Source: Lunularia cruciata (Eukaryota; Streptophyta; Marchantiopsida; Lunulariales; Lunulariaceae). From it: a stretch of 64,000 nucleotides of DNA. The notes under the pieces are model-generated. The model saw nothing but the letters and a program-made list of their open reading frames with translations, ran no database searches and had not been told where the DNA came from. The translations under genes were made by a program, and so were the position numbers. Of this stretch, positions 57,901-64,000 are shown piece after piece; the stretch's first letter is position 1; the number at the start of each line of letters is the position of its first letter. The stretch is from positions 7,502,001 to 7,566,000 of the forward strand of contig OX419760.1 of the NCBI GenBank assembly GCA_948567375.1, written 5' to 3'.

Positions 57901-59792
57901 TGTCGTAGTACTCCAAAGTACCACATGTGGTGCTGCAATATATGCACACAAAATATTCAGCCACAAGGATGGCAAACAAACACCTTCCCATGTGGAACTT
58001 GAAGTATAATAACATGCGATAATGTAAGAATAAAAAGCTTCCGAGAAAGTGAAAGCATACATGTCCTCAGGTTCCCCGACGTCATAGCTGAGTTTGGACA
58101 GCGAAGTGAGGGGAATTTGCTCCAACACAGTCCACTCTGGCCGGATGTCAACCTGTTCGCCCCAGTGATTCGACGTACATCAGGAGAAAGACTATCCGGA
58201 AAGGAGAAACAGTATGAAAACGAACGTGATTTAACCTCAAAGTAAAAGACAGACGCTTGACTTTGTTGGGGAACCATATCACGTTTCTCCATGAGAAAAT
58301 ATCTGTATTAAGAGCTTACCGAACTGTTATACACAACACGAGGAGCGTTCTTGTCCTGCCAGTAAGCATTCCATTGACCTCTCTTCTGTTGCTGCAATCG
58401 CTCACGACGTTGACGCTCCCTGTCGGCACCAGCACCGCTATCGCGCCCACCGTCGCGCCTACCCTCATCCCGATCTCTTCTTTGGAATCGCTGTTGAGAT
58501 CGTCAGGTTTGTGTCAACCAGTAAGTGGCAACTCGCATTGCTAAGCGTGACTTTAATTGATAAGTGCCGCCAGGAAGTTGCGAGATGGAAGTAGTCAATT
58601 ACCTGTTGGAACCTTCGCGCACCGTACTTAGGTCTAGGAGGTGGTCGAGTGTCAACGAGATGGAAGGAATCCTGGCAGATCATATAAAATCCGTCAAAAT
58701 TTGTAACCGCTGCAATCATATGTCAGGTAGATCAGATGCATTTGGGTCCAGTTCAGCTTGGAACTTGTGAGATCTTCTGGATCGCCCAAGATAGACGTTT
58801 TATGACATCCATGTGATTTCCTGTTGTACCACTAATTAGTGGTACGGAACCAAAACACCGATGTGATTAAGCGGCTTTCCATCCGTGAAATGGGATATGT
58901 TCTGGCCTACTCAACCGACCTGACAAATAAAACTACAAGATGCTGGGACATGAGCATCCTTGAAAACCGAAGGCTGAGAGGATCTGCCTTTACCTCGTCC
59001 TCATTATGAAAGAAGTTGAATACATTATTCGCTCCATTGTTGTTGCGGTCAAATCGACCTGAAAGCGGACATAACATTGACCTCCCTTAGTTGTGGGAAT
59101 GCCCGGGTGGCAAGAATTGGCAATCATGTAATTGTGGCAGCTCGATTTTCAAAATACAGGGCAAGTGGCAACAACCACAAAAGAGCCTGTTTGGTTTTGA
59201 CTCGTTGGCCGCTTAAACGGAAACGACCACATGTACATCCAGCCCTAATCCTACACCCTAAAGTTCAGTTTCCTTTCATGCGAACTCGCTCTAGACACAG
59301 GCTAGATGCTATGTTGAGCTTCCACCTTCCCAACAAATGAACAAACTTGAGAATGCAATTCGGAGAAAACCATAGGAGAAGAATGGCATCGATCAACTTG
59401 CCTCTATTTCAAATACCGACAAAACTTCCTCTACGAAGACAGTGTCTCTAACGACGCAATGACAAGCTCCTGCTACTACAGAACCAATACGATTCACCCT
59501 AAGCCCTAGCAAATATAAAAACAAGTACTTCATTAAGTGAAATACATTCTCTCTTCTAAGAATTAAAGTCCGAAGCCAAATTAGACAATATATACGGATC
59601 AGACCTCAACCTACCTGCGTTAAACTTGAAAGCTTGGGCGGTCCAATCTGAAGCGCGTCCTAGACGATCTGCTTTGCTGAACGGCGCATATGGAACGTGT
59701 TCAAGACACGCAGGGACGCTAGCTGCACCAGGACCCCATCCATCAGCATTTTCTGCCACCTCCGGCACCGCAAATCCTGTAAACGCGGCCAT
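54949..59792 (-). CDS. eIF3d: Eukaryotic translation initiation factor 3 subunit D, 16 exons, 561 aa
   Basis: eIF3d is a subunit of cytoplasmic eIF3; it contacts the eIF3 core through its N-terminus and binds the mRNA cap through a cup-shaped domain. Exons (plus coordinates, minus-strand gene): 59615-59792, 58994-59058, 58603-58671, 58320-58490, 58061-58152, 57875-57932, 57696-57769, 57335-57503, 57104-57223, 56721-56822, 56380-56529, 56052-56132, 55799-55936, 55469-55545, 55154-55214, 54949-55029. They sum to 1686 nt with all phases consistent. Marks: GWGPG and [14 protein letters not shown] (residues about 18-50), [12 protein letters not shown] (about 86-97), an Arg-rich linker (about 105-140), [74 protein letters not shown], an acidic tail. 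Length matches plant eIF3d. No stop, frameshift or missing motif seen. The ATG context is GAGCGATGGCC. Confidence 0.96.
55030..55153 (-). other. eIF3d: GC-AG intron (intron 15) of eIF3d
   Basis: The donor reads GAG|GCAAGT, a perfect GC-type 5' splice site, and the acceptor GGTGTAG|GAT. Using it joins PLPE to DEQAPPPPE in frame, as expected for the family. The only GT nearby would break the frame. The other 14 introns begin with GT. Confidence 0.88.
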
Positions 59793-59880
59793 CGCTCTTT
59801 ACAATTGCTCACAAACCAAAATGTGCAGTCTATTCTTCCTCCTCTGTGTGCTCCACCTCCTGCAGCTGCTCTGCGAGAGC

Positions 59881-59888
59881 AACCCTAA
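59881..59888 (-). promoter_or_regulatory. eIF3d: Telo-box upstream of eIF3d
   Basis: AACCCTAA (plus strand) lies about 90 bp upstream of the eIF3d ATG. Telo-boxes are common near transcription starts of plant ribosomal-protein and translation-factor genes. A GGGCC core (59946-59960 region, read on the minus strand) stands further upstream. No TATA box is evident. Confidence 0.55.
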
Positions 59889-60163
59889 CACCAAAAAGAA
59901 ACTCAATGCCGATTCTCAAAGCTCTTCTGCATCCGACCGGCTCCGTTCGGCCCGTTACGAGGTTACCCTCGTTATTGTCCTATGCTCAACGCCGTAGTTG
60001 GTCACTCTCCTCCTCGCACACTGACCTGCGCCATCTAAGGGTCCTTTGAGGGGTGTTTCTAGTATCTTCAAGCGGATGCAATTTAGGGAAAGAGCCCGAG
60101 TAAGCGCCAACATGATTGAAACAGGGCATTATAAGCCGCTTGAAGTGGGGAACCGTTCTCTAA

Positions 60164-60266
60164 AATGGGGCCTAGCCCCATTTTACCTCTTTTGTCTCCC
60201 CCTTTACGGCTTGATGTCCCATCCTTCATGTGTTCTAGGTGGCGCCTTTTTCTTCTTTTTTTCTCT
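60164..60266 (+). repeat. Dispersed repeat R1, copy 5, at composition boundary
   Basis: Starts with the inverted repeat AAAATGGGGC-CTA-GCCCCATTTT (60162-60184), continues ACCTCTTTTGTCTCCCCC, TTTACGGCTTGATG, CCCATCCTTCATGTGTTC and a GGCGCCTTTTTC end. Directly right of it the DNA becomes extremely A+T-rich. Confidence 0.85.
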
Positions 60267-61138
60267 AAAATCTCTGTTATATGCAGCTAATAGAATCCAA
60301 ATCAGGTGTTATCTCATCAGGTAAGAATATAAGGATTCCTTTCAAGTTCGAAAGATCGACATTCTGCAAAAGTTATAACAATAGATAATATTATTAAAAT
60401 GCACAATGAGTACATTTTTAGATATTAATTTAATTTGTTGACTTTACTATATGAGATTGATGAGATTGAGTCTTTATATTCAACTTGATCATTAAAGATC
60501 TTTTTGATATAAAATAGATATCTAAAGATATTTTCCTTCTGAAGCACGGTATTTAGAGACTTCAGTAGATAGTTAATATCTAGTCCGTGTTAAATAATAT
60601 AATATAAATAGAATGTGCATTGAATATTCAAGAATCTAAGATCTAAATATTCTTCAAGAAATACATATTATATAAGAGTGAAAGTCTTTTAATAGTTATA
60701 ATTGTACTGCTTTAGAGATAATGTCAATGTAGAATTGAAATCTTTTATAATAAGTTAAAGCAAAATACTAGATGGATTAAGTTATAATATTAAATTCCAC
60801 CCATCAATTTTTACTCTAACGCATAGGGATTAACCAATGTTTTTACTGGATTTTTATATTATATGTTTTTATAATTAAATATTGGCATGTTTGCTTATAT
60901 TCTTATACATACTTTGTCTAGTATGATTTTCTTTCATAGTAAAAATTATTATTATGTTTCATATATTCTTATAAATCTCTTTTATCTGAATTTATGAATT
61001 CAAAGTATGGATAGCAAAAAAAGTCACCATAAATATTGATAAAATAATATAAAATTACAAAGCACCAAAATCCTACAAAGCAAGTAGAAAGAAACCAATA
61101 AACCTAAAATTAAGTAGTTGAGCTCCAAATGTTGAAGA
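60267..61138. other. Extremely A+T-rich DNA, left part
   Basis: No gene or repeat recognised; long A/T runs and no open frame of interest. Sharp contrast with the eIF3d block that ends about 150 bp earlier. Confidence 0.5.
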
Positions 61139-61483
61139 TTGTATAAGTCTATAAGCCTCTATTTTGTATTTGTTCCTCTAGCCTTGGAGTTATATGGAGC
61201 GATGGACACGGCATTTGACACTTTTGTCAGGGAGTGCACGAGAGCTTATCATGTTAGGCGTCAAGGTGTACCACTCTCACTCTTATACTTTGTAGTATAT
61301 TTTAGACAGTGTGTGTCCATTGCTCTACAAAGGACAATAGTTGGTGCAATCCATATGAGAGCAATCACATTAGGTGATGTTTCTTCGGATGCTCCAGTTA
61401 TGCGTAGACCGTACGACTTGCATAGCTCAGATATCTTAGGTGCGGTAGGGCAGATTTCTCATATAGATTCTATTGGGGCTTAG
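61139..61483 (+). other. Open frame of unknown function in a G+C-richer island
   Basis: A 114-codon open frame (TTG start as drawn; exon-like start possible after TTTGTTCCTCTAG at 61181). It contains ELYGAMDTAFDTFVREC, then TRAYHVRRQGVPLSLLYF and HMRAITLGDVSSDAPV. Its codons and G+C are unlike the surrounding A+T-rich DNA. I cannot assign a family with honesty. It ends inside the start of R1 copy 6, so it may be the flank of a larger mobile unit carrying R1. Confidence 0.3.
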
Positions 61484-61571
61484 CCCCATGTTACCTTTTT
61501 TTGTCTCTCCCTTGTACGGCTTGATGGGGTCTTCCCATCCTTCAACTTTCCTACGCGGTTGCCTTTTACTT
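61473..61571 (+). repeat. Dispersed repeat R1, copy 6
   Basis: TTGGGGCTTAGCCCCATG inverted repeat, then ACCTTTTTTTGTCTCTCCCT, TGTACGGCTTGATGGGGTCT, TCCCATCCTTC and CCTACGCGGTTGCCTTTT. It is almost the same as copy 1, though it lies in the A+T-rich flank. Confidence 0.88.
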
Positions 61572-64000
61572 TCTATTTTGTATTTGTACTTCGGATGAGT
61601 ACAAGCTTGGTTCATAACTGAGTTTATGATTAAATTACAATCCAAGTTAGCTTTTAACCAAGTTAATCAATCTTTTGGAAGGTTATCTAACACTTTACTT
61701 CTCTATAAAATATGTTCTTAGATACTTGTTTTATACTTCTTATTACATTTTCTATGTAGTTTATTGATATATTGGGAGTTTTCTTTATTCATAAGCTAAA
61801 CTTCTTCTGAATTGTTATAGTAAATTCTCATACAAGTATATGAATAATCTTTGCAAGATTTTGATTCAAATTCCTCTTGATCAAGAAGTTAAATTGTTAC
61901 TGTTTTCAATTACTAATATAAAGGTCAATACAACTTTTATCTTCATAAGACATACAATAAACATTACGTACTTAGAAGTAAGTCAATTAATCAATAAGCC
62001 GCAACCCAAGTTAAAAGGAGATTTGTAAACATCATTACAAATACATAAACATTAATACAAATAAAATATTTGGATAAAAATACACAGGAATATATATCAC
62101 ATACACTCTAAGACATAATCACTCCTTTTTTCATACAAAATTATTTATACACAAATTATTATCACATTTTCTTTAATTTATATTTTATAAATTATTAAGA
62201 TATGTTGTTGTTGTAGAAATATTTCTATACTTCCTTAGATTGGACAAATAACAAGTAGGATGAAAGAGCAAGATAAAAAACAAAAGGAGACACTCAAAAC
62301 TAATGAAGTTAAGAATTAGCAAACTATTAATAAATTTTTACAACATCATAACTTCAATAAATAAGAATTTAATTTTTACATATCATACAAGAATAGAAGG
62401 TTCATTCTAAATTTAAAAGAAATAGTATTGAGTACATTAATTGACTTGAGATGTAATCTCTTGCAAGTTTTATTAATATTATCACTATTATATTTGTTAA
62501 CTAAAGCAATCTTTCTATCTATAGACTCAATTTTTATATGTAAAAATGCATGTTATATATAGGAATAAAAGATATATCCCAATTTTGTTTAATACAAAAT
62601 TTATAATAGAAGGGATCCTAAAATTCTTAAAAAAAATCATTTTATATATTAAATACAAACATCAGAAATTTTACAAAATACTCAATAAAATAGATTTTCC
62701 TTCATATATTTATTTTCTTTTGTAACAAAATTAACATAGTTTTAATTTAAATTTAAATTTAATTATTATTCAAACTTTTTTTCTAATTTTTATTATTAAA
62801 ATTATCCATTTTAATATATGACTGAATTATGAAATTAACTATATATTTCATGTGAATAAATGATAAATGATAACTTTATTATAACTTAAGTTACATTTTA
62901 ATTCTTGGCTATTTCATTGACAATCTAATTGGCGGTAAATCTTGAAGCAAAGTTTATAAGAGTAATAATCAAATCAATTAATACCTTCCACTACTAGTAT
63001 TATTTTTTATAATATATTTTCCTTATTGATAGCATTCTATTACTAAACAACAATACACTACTAAAGAGTGAATTTAACTACTTATTATTTAAAATTATGA
63101 GATAGAATATATATCAAGAGTAAAAATCTTATTTGTGAGTTTAAATTCTCACTAAAAATCTAAGATTAACAATACAATATATTAGTTTAAATAATTGTTT
63201 TCTCTAGAAAATAATTAACAGGTTAGTACAATTACTATGAGCTTATTCTTATGTAATACTTTGAATAGCTTACTTTAGCTTATATCAAATAAAAGTATGT
63301 TAAAACATTTTACATATACTAAGATTAATTATTTTATACATTTTTTGTTGATTACCTTATTTAAAATACTTACCTAATGTATAAATGTTTACAATAAATA
63401 ATATATAAATATTATATTTATCCACTATAAAAATGTAATTGTCTTATATTAGGAGTAAATATTATGAAAATTATATATCATATGTACAATAAAAATGCTT
63501 AAAAACTACATCTGATATAAAATAATTAATATGGATTATTTAATATTATCTATCTATAAAGTATTATGACATGTTAGTTTGAATGTTTGTATATTCACAT
63601 ATTCATAAAATTGAAGATCTTAGCAAAAGGATATTCTGAAAATTGAAGATCTTAGAAAAAGGATTAAATATTTAGTGTATTGTCTATATCATTTCCTTGA
63701 TTATTGAAAACTCTAATTACATACTTATATAATAATGCAACTTTTTAAAGTTTCACATACTTTCACTTTAAATGTTTAATATACAATAGATTAGAGAAAT
63801 GGATTTATGATTAATATAGGTATTTATAAGGATATATTGGATGATTTTACAAAGCCTTCAAACCTATATTTTCAAACCTATATTATCAGTGACATATATA
63901 CTTCAGTATTATGTCATGACAACTTCTTAAAATCATGTACATTTATTAAGTAAGTTAACCAAGAACCATCAATCTATGATGTTTAAGAGAATATATATAT
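61572..64000. other. Extremely A+T-rich DNA, right part
   Basis: No open frame above about 60 codons with coding character, no element domain. A palindromic run AATTTAAATTTAAATTTAATT lies near 62750. Could be gene-poor intergenic or heterochromatic DNA. Confidence 0.5.
63607..63669 (+). repeat. 32-bp tandem duplication
   Basis: AAAATTGAAGATCTTAG occurs at 63607 and again at 63639 followed by the same AAAGGAT, giving two units of 32 bp. Confidence 0.85.

Noticed and set aside
59626-59997. Plus-strand frame of 123 codons over the eIF3d start
   Set aside because: It is antisense to eIF3d exon 1 and its 5' flank; the minus-strand protein is clearly the real one.
61181-61483. Assignment of the island frame to a phosphatidylinositol kinase-like domain
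   Set aside because: The faint pattern F-x2-FV-x2-C-x2-AY recalls the kinase C-lobe, but no DFG or other kinase motif is near and the rest does not fit.
1-64000. CRISPR array, bacterial operon or prokaryotic insertion sequence
   Set aside because: No regularly spaced identical repeats, no ribosome-binding-site-led ORFs; spliced eukaryotic gene and plant gypsy elements instead.

Overview
The window looks like nuclear DNA of a land plant. A spliced gene for translation initiation factor eIF3 subunit d lies on the minus strand at 54949-59792. It has 16 exons, introns of about 0.1-0.55 kb and a plant-type telo-box upstream. Most of the first 32 kb consists of decayed plant Ty3/gypsy LTR retrotransposons and their relatives. 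Short introns beside dense gypsy DNA would suit a bryophyte or lycophyte, but I cannot name the species.

Layout. (1) 1-8403: a degenerate minus-strand gag with two broken zinc knuckles, an LTR-like repeat, two opposed copies of an unidentified coiled-coil protein gene (3308-4345 minus, 5000-6597 plus), and an internally deleted gypsy pol fragment ending in a truncated LTR. (2) 8409-21819: a Ty3/gypsy chromovirus (element 1: gag, protease, RT, RNase H, integrase, chromodomain) with 5-bp flanking duplications. It is split in its RNase H region by a second gypsy element (element 2, 12070-20064), itself split by a solo LTR (17070-17806) flanked by a perfect GAAAG duplication. This is a three-level nest whose insertion order can be read directly. 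(3) 21820-32520: minus-strand remains of the same coiled-coil gene family, with solo LTRs, an 0.9-1.1 kb tandem duplication and a 42-bp minisatellite. (4) 32520-60270: a block with visibly higher G+C and no recognisable transposons. It carries eIF3d at its right end and about 22 kb in which I recognise no gene. (5) 60270-64000: extremely A+T-rich DNA with one more G+C-rich island (61139-61571).

A short dispersed repeat (R1, about 100 bp) occurs six times, in block 4 and in the right flank. It ties those two blocks to one genome despite their different composition.

Function. The only gene that looks intact is eIF3d, which joins an N-terminal eIF3-core-binding tail to a cup-shaped cap-binding domain. 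Every mobile-element gene carries stops or frameshifts and is annotated as a pseudogene. The most unusual item is the coiled-coil gene family. Three copies share a novel-looking N-terminal domain, followed by a basic/acidic linker and a long coiled coil, and several copies lie next to LTR-like repeats. It may be a captured or accessory gene of non-autonomous LTR elements.
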